Source: Woeseiaceae bacterium
Lineage (GTDB): Bacteria > Pseudomonadota > Gammaproteobacteria > Steroidobacterales > Woeseiaceae
Assembly: GCA_021773035.1 (NCBI GenBank)
Contig: JAJFKU010000016.1
Coordinates: 124,001-188,000 of the forward strand
DNA: 64,000 nucleotides
Direction of reading: 5' to 3'
In this document: in pieces, positions 45,298-52,318 of the stretch
How positions within the stretch are numbered: the first letter of the stretch is position 1
Layout of the letters: each line of letters begins with the position of its first letter
Notes under the pieces: generated by a model
Told to the model about the DNA's origin: nothing
Database searches by the model: none
The model's input: only the letters and a program-made list of their open reading frames with translations
Program-made: the position numbers and the translations under genes

Positions 45298-45569
45298 ACG
45301 GACTCCTCACCCTCATGTAACATGACAATCGGAATATTGGGATCAAGCTCTGCAACGTCGCCAACCACGGCCCGAACCTCTCCCTCGCTCAGATCTGCTC
45401 CAACGAAAACCGCATCGAGCCGACACTCACCAACTCGCTCGCGCCACTCGCCCGGTGTCGCAGTGCGAACCGTCGGAGCATCCATGAATTCAATGAGCTC
45501 CTTCAGGTTCTCAGCCTCTGAAACCGCGCGGTTAATCACCATAATCATGCCGTGTGCAGCCATCGTCAT
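45294..45569 (-). CDS. FleQ N-terminal (receiver-like) domain as a separate protein
   Basis: A 91-residue protein resembling the atypical receiver domain of FleQ/FlrA: '[20 protein letters not shown]', '[16 protein letters not shown]' and '[14 protein letters not shown]' line up with the FleQ N-terminus by pattern. It stops where FleQ would continue, and the AAA+ gene starts on the overlapping ATGA in the -1 frame. ATG 45569 is annotated; ATG 45563 has GGGGA at better spacing. It is either a genuine split or a frameshift. Confidence 0.7.
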   Translation of the reverse strand: MTMAAHGMIMVINRAVSEAENLKELIEFMDAPTVRTATPGEWRERVGECRLDAVFVGADLSEGEVRAVVGDVAELDPNIPIVMLHEGEESV

Positions 45570-45761
45570 TTTCCCCGGTGAATTAAGTTTGTCATCGTAA
45601 CTTCTTGTTCTAATTATCCTTTACCCACACTCCGTTAAATGTGTTCCAAGTGAACCCATATACAGATTTTTAACACTATTCAGCGACTGAAGTCTCGAAA
45701 ATTAAAAAAAATCGACGCATTGTGCGATTCGAATGTCATATATATTAATATAGGACCAAAA

Positions 45762-45788
45762 TAAAGTAATCGGCAAATTTGCCGATAG
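45762..45788 (+). promoter_or_regulatory. Sigma28 (FliA) promoter of the diguanylate cyclase gene
   Basis: TAAA (45762-45765), 15 bases, then GCCGATAG (45781-45788) matches TAAA-N15-GCCGATAA with one mismatch. The spacer makes 45769-45786 a perfect palindrome (ATCGGCAAATTTGCCGAT). A sigma70-like pair, TTGTGC (45720-45725) and TATTAA (45743-45748) at 17-base spacing, lies just upstream. Confidence 0.8.
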
Positions 45789-45826
45789 CACAGTTATCAA
45801 CCGCCACCTGTGTGAGAAATAGTGAA

Positions 45827-46888
45827 ATGAGTGACCTCGTCGACGGCGCATTAGATACCTTAAGCAATGTAATGCGCGTCATGGGAAACGAGTCGTTCCC
45901 GCTGGAGAGCGACATGGATGCCGCCGTATTTCCGACCATCTGCACCGAAATCGCCTGCCACGTGGAAAACGGCGCCGCTGTGCCGTCATTTGATATACCG
46001 GCCTCGGCTGACGGCAGCCGTGAATGGGGCCGCGTCAGGCGTTTTTTTGCCGACCGGCGCCACGCCGAAAAGGAATTCGTAACGCAGCGGCTGCAGGGCT
46101 ATCGGGGCATTGTTGATGAACTGGTGTCCGGGCTGCGGGAAATCGGCCTTCGCGATCAGTCGGCGGAAACCAGCATCCTCGAATGCCTGACATCGATAGA
46201 AGACGCAATTGGCGACGCCGCACTGCCGCAAATTCAACAAGCGCTTTCGCACACCGTCATGCAGGTCAACGAGACCTTTGCGCAGCAAAAACGCGAGTAC
46301 GAAAAGCAGCTAAGCGAGCTTAATGCCCGCATGTCGAACCTCCGCCAGGACCTCGTCGCGGCGCGCGAGGAGATGAAACGCGACCCGCTTACAGAAGCGT
46401 TCAACCGTGGCGCATTCGATACCGCAATCCTGCAGAGCCTGAACATGCATTTCGTATCGCAGCAACCGGTCACCTTGTTGATGATAGATCTCGACAACTT
46501 CAAAGACGTCAATGACAACTACGGTCATGCGGCGGGTGACGCTGCGTTAAGGGCCGTCGGCGAATGCCTGGCACGATCATTCATACGCCGGAACGATCTC
46601 ATCGCACGCTATGGCGGCGACGAGTTTGCCGTAATTTTGTCCGACACCTCGGCGCGACACACGACCAGCCTGGTCGAGCGTTTCCTGGAAACAGTGCGTG
46701 CGCTGGAGATAATGTCCGGCGACACGGCTATTCGCATCAGCTGCTCGGTGGGCTACACAGAAGTCACGAGCGATGACTCCGTCGAGAGCTTTGTCGACCG
46801 TGCCGATAAGGCCCTGTACAAGGCAAAAGCAGACGGGCGAGACTGCGGTGCTTTCCTCGCTCCGGAATCGGGAAAAGACAGCGTATGA
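45827..46888 (+). CDS. Diguanylate cyclase (GGDEF) with inhibitory site
   Basis: A 353-residue soluble enzyme predicted to make cyclic-di-GMP from two GTP. The first ~155 residues are a helical domain I cannot name, then a coiled coil (about 160-190) and a GGDEF domain (195-345). The active site YGGDEF is intact and RRND five residues before it is an RxxD product-inhibition site. No membrane segment or signal peptide. ATG 45827 (MSDLVDGALDTL) is chosen; the frame is open to 45779, upstream of the predicted FliA transcription start. The sigma28 promoter puts it in the late flagellar class. Confidence 0.93.
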   Translation: MSDLVDGALDTLSNVMRVMGNESFPLESDMDAAVFPTICTEIACHVENGAAVPSFDIPASADGSREWGRVRRFFADRRHAEKEFVTQRLQGYRGIVDELVSGLREIGLRDQSAETSILECLTSIEDAIGDAALPQIQQALSHTVMQVNETFAQQKREYEKQLSELNARMSNLRQDLVAAREEMKRDPLTEAFNRGAFDTAILQSLNMHFVSQQPVTLLMIDLDNFKDVNDNYGHAAGDAALRAVGECLARSFIRRNDLIARYGGDEFAVILSDTSARHTTSLVERFLETVRALEIMSGDTAIRISCSVGYTEVTSDDSVESFVDRADKALYKAKADGRDCGAFLAPESGKDSV

Positions 46889-46890
46889 CC

Positions 46891-46917
46891 TAAAGCGGGC
46901 GGGCGTTCTGCCGATAG
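46891..46917 (+). promoter_or_regulatory. Sigma28 (FliA) promoter of pomAB
   Basis: TAAA (46891-46894), 15 bases, then GCCGATAG (46910-46917) matches the FliA consensus with one mismatch. It lies 50 bases upstream of pomA and begins two bases after the cyclase stop codon. The -10 is identical to that of the cyclase promoter. Confidence 0.85.
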
Positions 46918-46966
46918 AACCCGTAGGGACGATTTTTGACTGATCCGAAAGCACGGAGGACGCAAA

Positions 46967-47731
46967 TTGGATTTGGCGACACTAATCGGTCTGATCGGCG
47001 CTTTCGGAATTGTAATGACTTCCATCGTGCTAGGCGGATCGGCCGGTACCTTTGTGAACACGCCTTCGCTGATGGTCGTGCTGGGCGGTACCGTGCTTGT
47101 CACGATGATGAAGTTCAGCCTCGGCAAATTTGCCGGCGCTACGTCCATCGCTGTGAAGGCTTTTCTGCACAAGCCGAGTAGCGCTGAAGACCTGATTCAG
47201 GAATCGGTTGAACTTGCAAAGGCGGCTCGGCAGGGCGGCCTGCTTGCCCTCGAAGATCGCGAAATCGCGGATGAGTTCATGAAAACCGGCCTCGGCTTAC
47301 TGATCGACGGCCATCCTGCCGACACCGTGCGCACCATGCTGCAGAAAGACCTGAGCCAGACCTTGAAGCGACACGCGGACGGTCAGGATATCTTCAAAGC
47401 CATCGGTGACGTCGGTCCGGCAATGGGCATGATCGGTACACTTATCGGCCTGGTACAGATGTTGTCGAACATGGACGACCCCAAGCAGATCGGCCCGGCG
47501 ATGGCGGTGGCGCTGCTCACGACCTTGTACGGTGCCATCCTCGCGAACATGATCGCCTTACCGATCGCCGACAAACTTGCCGTCAGAAGTGCGGAAGAAT
47601 ACACCAACAAGTCCCTGATCATTGACGCTTTATTAAGCATCCAGGGCGGCCAGAATCCACGCATCATCGCGAGTATGCTGGAAGCCTATCTGCCCCGTTC
47701 AAAACGTACAGAGGAGGATGGTGAAGCCTAG
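46967..47731 (+). CDS. pomA: Flagellar stator protein PomA (sodium type)
   Basis: PomA forms the ring around PomB in the stator and couples ion flow to rotation. The 254-residue protein matches Vibrio PomA closely, from MDLATLIGLIGAFG to 'IGDVGPAMGMIGTLIGLVQM' and LSNMDDPKQIGPAMAVALLT, with four membrane helices and a cytoplasmic loop between helices 2 and 3. The start is TTG 46967, with GGAGGA six bases upstream, and it restores the conserved N-terminus. The stop codon lies inside a stem-loop before pomB. Confidence 0.95.
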   Translation: MDLATLIGLIGAFGIVMTSIVLGGSAGTFVNTPSLMVVLGGTVLVTMMKFSLGKFAGATSIAVKAFLHKPSSAEDLIQESVELAKAARQGGLLALEDREIADEFMKTGLGLLIDGHPADTVRTMLQKDLSQTLKRHADGQDIFKAIGDVGPAMGMIGTLIGLVQMLSNMDDPKQIGPAMAVALLTTLYGAILANMIALPIADKLAVRSAEEYTNKSLIIDALLSIQGGQNPRIIASMLEAYLPRSKRTEEDGEA

Positions 47732-47742
47732 CGAGGCTTCAC
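47721..47742 (+). promoter_or_regulatory. Stem-loop at the pomA stop / pomB junction
   Basis: GTGAAGCCT and AGGCTTCAC form a perfect 9-base stem with loop AGCG. The pomA stop TAG (47729-47731) sits in it and the pomB ATG is ten bases beyond. No T-run follows, so it is not a terminator. Confidence 0.6.
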
Positions 47743-47752
47743 CGAGTCACGC

Positions 47753-48625
47753 ATGTCCGACGCCCCCCCCCCGGAAAAAGCCGAAAGTGCAGGCGTTCCC
47801 GCCTGGGTGATGACTTTCGCCGACCTGATGACGCTTCTCATGTGTTTTTTCGTGCTACTGCTCGCGTTTTCGGAAATGGATGTGGCGAAATTCAAGCAAC
47901 TATCGGGCTCAATGAAAGATGCTTTCGGCGTACAGGCGGAGGTCGAAGCCCGCACCATCCCAAAGGGTACGAGCGTGGTCGCCCAGGAATTCAGTCCCGG
48001 CAGGCCCGACCCGTCGTCAATCAATCAGATACGGCAATTCACGGTCGACTCCAACCGGAATACGCTAGACGCATTGAATCGTGAGCTCAAGGAAATTGAG
48101 GAAACACGCGAACATGCGCGCCGCCTGCGGCTCGCGCTCAAAGAGGAGATCAGCCAGGGCAGCGTTTCCATACAGACCGAGGGTATGAAGATTATTGTAC
48201 GCATCCTCGAGAACGCTTCGTTCGATTCCGGCCTTGCCGATGTCCGACCCGACTTCATGCCGGCACTAACCAAGATCGGCGGCCTGATCGATAGTAACAG
48301 CGGCGACGTAACCATCTCGGGCCATACGGACAATGTGCCAATTCAAAACGATCGATTCCGCTCTAACTGGGACCTGTCAACATCCCGCGCGGTTTCCGTT
48401 ACGCATGCACTACTCAACGCTTCCACACTCAGTCCGGATAACGTAACAGTGACCGGGCACGCAGACACCCGGCCCCGAGCGCCGAATGATTCCGTTGAAA
48501 ACCGGGCGAAGAATCGTCGCGTTGATATCAGCATCGTTCGCGGTTCCAAACTCGACAAGCACAGTACGATGAGCGTCGCAGCCGCGCCGGAAATACTCGA
48601 TACTACTGAGGTAACACAGCCATGA
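47753..48625 (+). CDS. pomB: Flagellar stator protein PomB (sodium type)
   Basis: PomB is the peptidoglycan-anchored stator subunit. The single membrane helix follows VMTFADLMTLLMCFFVLLLA with the ion-binding Asp at residue 24, and 'SEMDVAKFKQLSGSMKDAFG' and IPKGTSVVAQEFSPGRPDP are as in Vibrio PomB. The C-terminal OmpA domain (about 140-270) has SGHTDNVPI and 'NRAKNRRVDISIV'. Length is 290 residues. The stop overlaps the PilZ gene start (ATGA). Confidence 0.95.
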   Translation: MSDAPPPEKAESAGVPAWVMTFADLMTLLMCFFVLLLAFSEMDVAKFKQLSGSMKDAFGVQAEVEARTIPKGTSVVAQEFSPGRPDPSSINQIRQFTVDSNRNTLDALNRELKEIEETREHARRLRLALKEEISQGSVSIQTEGMKIIVRILENASFDSGLADVRPDFMPALTKIGGLIDSNSGDVTISGHTDNVPIQNDRFRSNWDLSTSRAVSVTHALLNASTLSPDNVTVTGHADTRPRAPNDSVENRAKNRRVDISIVRGSKLDKHSTMSVAAAPEILDTTEVTQP

Positions 48626-49242
48626 ACAGCAACCTCGAGAACAGACGCTCATTTCGTGTCAGCGAATCGGTTTATCTCAAGTACGAGAAACTGAGCGAAG
48701 AAGAATTCATCGCCGGCATCGAACATCGAAACCTGCGCCTCAACAGCAATGACGGGGCACAGTCGATGCTTGTCGACATCGAGGCACGGCTCAGCGAGGC
48801 GATGTATTTGCTGAACGCCGAGTATGGTGCACTGGGCCGATGCATCACCCTGCTCAACGATAAGATCAACGTCGCGATCCAGGAGTTGCCCAGCCTGCGG
48901 GAGAACAAAGCCAGCCTCGCAAAAACTCCGCCGCAGACTTGCGACGTTGGAGCTGACGGCATGGTGTTTTCCAGCAACGAAGCGCTCGAGGTGGGCACAA
49001 AACTACACCTGCGATTCCTGCTGTCGACCGATAGCCGCTACGCCGAATCGTTTTGTACGGTGGTACGCCTTACCGATCCGCCGGCTATCGAATCGCCACA
49101 GCTCAAATACGGCATCGCCGTCGAGTTCGTCGACTTGCCGCCGGCGCAACGGGAAATCCTTATCCAACACATGTTCAATCGCGAGTCGCAGACATTGCGA
49201 ATGCGACGTCTGGAACTTGATTCAGAGGAACCACAGTCCTAG
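48622..49242 (+). CDS. PilZ-domain protein next to the stator genes
   Basis: A 206-residue protein with a candidate cyclic-di-GMP-binding PilZ fold. The N-terminal RRSFR gives the RxxxR motif (about 8-12); the second motif is DVGADG in place of DxSxxG (about 107-112). Between them lies a helical insertion of about 80 residues. C-terminal strands ('KLHLRFLLS', 'YGIAVEFVDLPPAQREIL') fit PilZ. Insertions like this occur in atypical tetrameric PilZ proteins. Coupling to pomB suggests a YcgR-like brake on the motor; this is inference. Confidence 0.75.
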   Translation: MNSNLENRRSFRVSESVYLKYEKLSEEEFIAGIEHRNLRLNSNDGAQSMLVDIEARLSEAMYLLNAEYGALGRCITLLNDKINVAIQELPSLRENKASLAKTPPQTCDVGADGMVFSSNEALEVGTKLHLRFLLSTDSRYAESFCTVVRLTDPPAIESPQLKYGIAVEFVDLPPAQREILIQHMFNRESQTLRMRRLELDSEEPQS

Positions 49243-49246
49243 TCGA

Positions 49247-50089
49247 TCAGACCAGCGATTGCTGCATGGTCTGGAGTTTGTTGCGATACGCAGTCATCAC
49301 TTCTGCCACAGCGTCTTCCGTCATTCCAAGCTTCTGGCAAGAAATATCATTCTCGAAGAGTGTCTGCAGGTTCTGCTCCGCACCATCCACCAGGTATTTG
49401 GCAACAACGACGACGTCGACCAGGTTTGGTGCCGCGTCCGCTTCATGATCGGCGTAGGTGGCAGGGTCGCTAGATGCGATGACTTCATCGGGAAAACCCC
49501 AGGATTCGATGATGCTCTTACTAATCTGCGGGTTCCATTCCTCCATCACAGCATTTAGTGACTCCGGATCCCCCAGGAATGCCGGAAATTCTCCGGCTTT
49601 GGTGAGAATGTACAGCTTGCCGACCTCGTGCATCAGACCGCACAAGAACGCTGTCTCTTCGTTCAGATGCGGTTTCAACTGCGCAATCGCGAATGACATG
49701 CACGATAGTTTCATGCCGCGCGCCCAGACGGCCCGCAGATGCTTGGCAGCCTTATCCTGCTTATCCGAGCTATAGAGTTGCTTCATTGTAAGCGACATCG
49801 CGGTGTTTCTAACCACCTCGAATCCCAGCCGCCCGATCGCGTTTTCCAGAGTATCGGTCTTAACGTTGGCGCGATTGTAGAAAGCAGAATTCGCGAATAC
49901 GAACAGGCGCGACACCAACACCGCGTCGAGACTGACCGCTTGACTAATACGTTCAAAATCGCAGTCGTCGCTTTCCAGCATCTTGCGAATTTTGGTGACG
50001 ACATCCGGCAACGATGGCAACTCGATATCACCATTGTCGAGTTCCAGGGCTAATAGGCTAACGAATCTGAAATGATCGCTTTGCTGCAT
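49247..50089 (-). CDS. HDOD-domain protein
   Basis: A 280-residue HDOD protein, a divergent HD domain found in signalling proteins. Seen are 'LPSLPDVVTKIRKMLESDDC', ISQAVSLDAVLVSRLFVFAN and AFLCGLMHEVGKLYIL, typical of the family. There is no partner receiver, GGDEF or EAL domain. ATG 50089 is two bases after the DUF2802 stop; the frame is open to 50173. It is last in the fliA operon and converges on the PilZ gene with four bases between them. A role in motility control is inferred from position. Confidence 0.85.
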   Translation of the reverse strand: MQQSDHFRFVSLLALELDNGDIELPSLPDVVTKIRKMLESDDCDFERISQAVSLDAVLVSRLFVFANSAFYNRANVKTDTLENAIGRLGFEVVRNTAMSLTMKQLYSSDKQDKAAKHLRAVWARGMKLSCMSFAIAQLKPHLNEETAFLCGLMHEVGKLYILTKAGEFPAFLGDPESLNAVMEEWNPQISKSIIESWGFPDEVIASSDPATYADHEADAAPNLVDVVVVAKYLVDGAEQNLQTLFENDISCQKLGMTEDAVAEVMTAYRNKLQTMQQSLV

Positions 50090-50091
50090 TC

Positions 50092-50526
50092 TCAACCCTT
50101 CCCTGTGGCTTGTAGCTGAGCCTGTCCATGTAGTTTCTTCATCAACCTCGCCTCGCCGACATTGAGACCACAATTCCTGGTAAGGTCATCGATACTGGCT
50201 CCAAGTCTGGCCATTCGAACGGCATTTTCGATCGGCAGGTTTCGTTCTGTCGGCGGCAATGGTGGCTCAGCGTTGTTGCTCTGTATGAGTTTTAGGGTTC
50301 GCTGCAGCTCGCCGACCCGTTGTTCGAGTTGTTGCGCAACGTGCATCTGCTTGCTGTCGCCTTTACTTCGATCGTCCGCCAGCGCGGTACCCGTTGGGCT
50401 GGCCCAAAACTCGTCCATTCTTCGGCAGCGTCTTTCAAATCGTTCCAACGTGGTGCAGGCCAGCGCCAGCAAAATCGCGTTCGACACTATTAGCAGGTAT
50501 ATGTAGTGGGCCTCAAGAGTAATCAT
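50092..50526 (-). CDS. DUF2802 family protein
   Basis: A 144-residue protein: one N-terminal membrane segment (about 8-26), a polar coiled coil (about 60-85) and the DUF2802 motif 'MARLGASIDDLTRNCGLNVG' near residue 106, which looks like a helix-turn-helix. DUF2802 genes usually close flagellar/chemotaxis clusters after cheW. ATG 50526 overlaps the preceding stop (TGATG); GTG 50529 is possible. Function unknown. Confidence 0.8.
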   Translation of the reverse strand: MITLEAHYIYLLIVSNAILLALACTTLERFERRCRRMDEFWASPTGTALADDRSKGDSKQMHVAQQLEQRVGELQRTLKLIQSNNAEPPLPPTERNLPIENAVRMARLGASIDDLTRNCGLNVGEARLMKKLHGQAQLQATGKG

Positions 50527-50711
50527 CACACACGCTCATCAATGGTTGGTTTGTTATCGTCATGCCGTTCGTCATGCCGATCTTCAGATTCCGGCTCGCG
50601 GCGATCCTGCTTTTTACGCTCGCCGGGCTCGCGGTCTTTTTGCGATGGCTGCACCGGCTTCACCGGATAAGCCGGCCCGATTTGTCGAATTCCTGAAATA
50701 GGATCTGACAC
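50526..50711 (-). CDS. Small charged protein of the fliA operon
   Basis: A 61-residue protein, very hydrophilic (Lys, Arg, Glu, Asp), with no membrane segment or recognised domain. The GTG 50711 start has GGAG exactly seven bases upstream and the stop overlaps the DUF2802 start, so it is very likely translated. The N-terminus MSDPISGIRQIGPAYPVKP is the only part with ordered-looking sequence. I do not recognise a family. Confidence 0.6.
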   Translation of the reverse strand: MSDPISGIRQIGPAYPVKPVQPSQKDREPGERKKQDRREPESEDRHDERHDDNKPTIDERV

Positions 50712-50723
50712 GAGAAAACTCCG

Positions 50724-51446
50724 CTATTGCCAGCGTTGAGCTGCCGCGCGTAAACGCATGACAGCCTGGCCGTGAATCTGACAGACACGGGATTCAGAGA
50801 CATCTAGTACCGCGCCAATTTCCTTCATGTTGAGATCTTGCTCGTAATACAACGACAGAACGAGTTGCTCGCGTTCCGGCAATTGTTCAATAGATCCTGC
50901 AAGCTGACTGCGAAACTGCGTTTGATAGAGTTCCTCGTCAGGACGCGGTGTTTCGGAGGGTGGCGGCTTGCGTTGCAACGTCGGCTCCTCAAGCGTTTCC
51001 TCGTAACTGAATAGGCGGCTGCCTGCGCTGTCAGCCAGAATTTTGTGATATTCATCGATTGAAATTCCGAGCTGCTTGGCAACCTCTTCAGCCGAAGCAG
51101 ACTTTCCGGTTTCACCTTCTATTGAATTTATGGCTTCGACAACACGGCGATACTTGTGATGCACCGATCGTGGTGTCCAGTCGTACTTGCGGATATCGTC
51201 AAGCATCGCGCCGCGAATTCTGATACCCGCAAAGGTTTCGAAGCTCGCACCGCGCGAAGCGTCAAAGTTGCCTGCTGCCTCCAGCAGCCCGATCATCCCC
51301 GACTGTATCAGGTCGTTTATGTCGACCGTGGCCGGTAGTCGGGCCGCCAGATGGTAGGCAATGCGTTTCACGAGTTCAACGTGCTCGGCGATGAGATCAT
51401 CGCTCGAATAATTACTACTCGCTGCAAGACTAGAATAGGTATTCAT
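50724..51446 (-). CDS. fliA: Flagellar sigma factor FliA (sigma28)
   Basis: FliA directs RNA polymerase to late flagellar promoters. The 240-residue protein has region 2 ('DLIQSGMIGLLEAAGNFD', FETFAGIRIRGAMLDDIRKY), region 3 and region 4 ('LPEREQLVLSLYYEQDLNMK', 'LDVSESRVCQIHGQAVMRLR'), all typical of the sigma28 group. ATG 51446 overlaps the fleN stop. No flgM is seen nearby. Predicted targets inside this window are the diguanylate cyclase and pomAB. Confidence 0.97.
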   Translation of the reverse strand: MNTYSSLAASSNYSSDDLIAEHVELVKRIAYHLAARLPATVDINDLIQSGMIGLLEAAGNFDASRGASFETFAGIRIRGAMLDDIRKYDWTPRSVHHKYRRVVEAINSIEGETGKSASAEEVAKQLGISIDEYHKILADSAGSRLFSYEETLEEPTLQRKPPPSETPRPDEELYQTQFRSQLAGSIEQLPEREQLVLSLYYEQDLNMKEIGAVLDVSESRVCQIHGQAVMRLRAAAQRWQ

Positions 51447-52318
51447 GCAACCTTACCTCGCCTGGAAGAATCGCTCATAAGCAACCGTTCAAAGAAGAAC
51501 TCGATAGCACCGCTCGCTTCCCTGGCGACCGGCAACGCATCGATTTTCGCTGCCAGCGCCTGCAGGGCTTCACCAGAGTCGCTGCGCGGATACGCGACAA
51601 CGACTGCACGCTGCTCCTGTACTGCCTTTACCAGGTAGTCGTCCTGTGGGATGTCACCGGCATGCCTCAATACGACATCGAGATAGTGATCGGTAACGCG
51701 TGCAAGCTTACGAAACAGGCGCTGACCGTCACCCGCCCTGCGGCTCTGGTTTGTGACGATTTGAAAACGATCGATACCGTAGTTCTGACTGAAGACCTTG
51801 ATCAGCGCGTAAGCATCCGTCAGCGATGCCGGTTCGTCACAAACGACAACGACCGGATGCTGTGCAGCTTGTACGAAGCGGGCCACTTTGGGTGAAATAC
51901 CTGCGGCCGTGTCGACAATCAGGACTTCGGGCTGATTCGGCAGTTCACTAAACGCCTGAATAATCCCCACCTGAGCCGCTGCGGGAAGGTCGGTCATGCA
52001 GAAACTCCCGGATGATGCGGGGACGATACGGATGTTGTTTGGTCCCTGAAGAATCGTACTGCCCAGATCAGCCTCGCCGGTGACAACATGGGACAAGTTG
52101 AACAGCGGTTGAAGCCCGAGCAGCACGTCGACATTGGCCAGGCTCAGATCGGCATCCAACAAACAGGTATCACGACCGCGGCCGCCGAGTGCGATCGCGA
52201 GATTCGCCGCGACATTGGTCTTTCCGACACCACCCTTCCCGCTACAGACAGCTACGACTTTCGCCGGCTTGCGTTTCATGAACCGATTCAGGCTCGAATT
52301 CTGTGTGTTATTACGCAT
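51443..52318 (-). CDS. fleN: Flagellar number regulator FleN/FlhG (MinD-like ATPase)
   Basis: FleN limits the number of polar flagella, in part by inhibiting FleQ, and works against FlhF. The 291-residue protein has the deviant Walker A 'VCSGKGGVGKTNVAANLA', switch I/II regions (LLDADLSLANVDVLLGL, 'VLIVDTAAGISPKVARFV') and a C-terminal amphipathic helix. A short N-terminal extension includes SSLNRFMKRKP, similar to the activation helix of FlhG. It overlaps flhF by eight bases and fliA by four. Confidence 0.95.
   Translation of the reverse strand: MRNNTQNSSLNRFMKRKPAKVVAVCSGKGGVGKTNVAANLAIALGGRGRDTCLLDADLSLANVDVLLGLQPLFNLSHVVTGEADLGSTILQGPNNIRIVPASSGSFCMTDLPAAAQVGIIQAFSELPNQPEVLIVDTAAGISPKVARFVQAAQHPVVVVCDEPASLTDAYALIKVFSQNYGIDRFQIVTNQSRRAGDGQRLFRKLARVTDHYLDVVLRHAGDIPQDDYLVKAVQEQRAVVVAYPRSDSGEALQALAAKIDALPVAREASGAIEFFFERLLMSDSSRRGKVA

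Noticed and set aside
46899-46930. Possible terminator hairpin (GTTCT / AGAAC with CGGG / CCCG) after the cyclase
   Set aside because: The Ts come about nine bases too late for an intrinsic terminator, and the same DNA is explained by the FliA promoter of pomAB.
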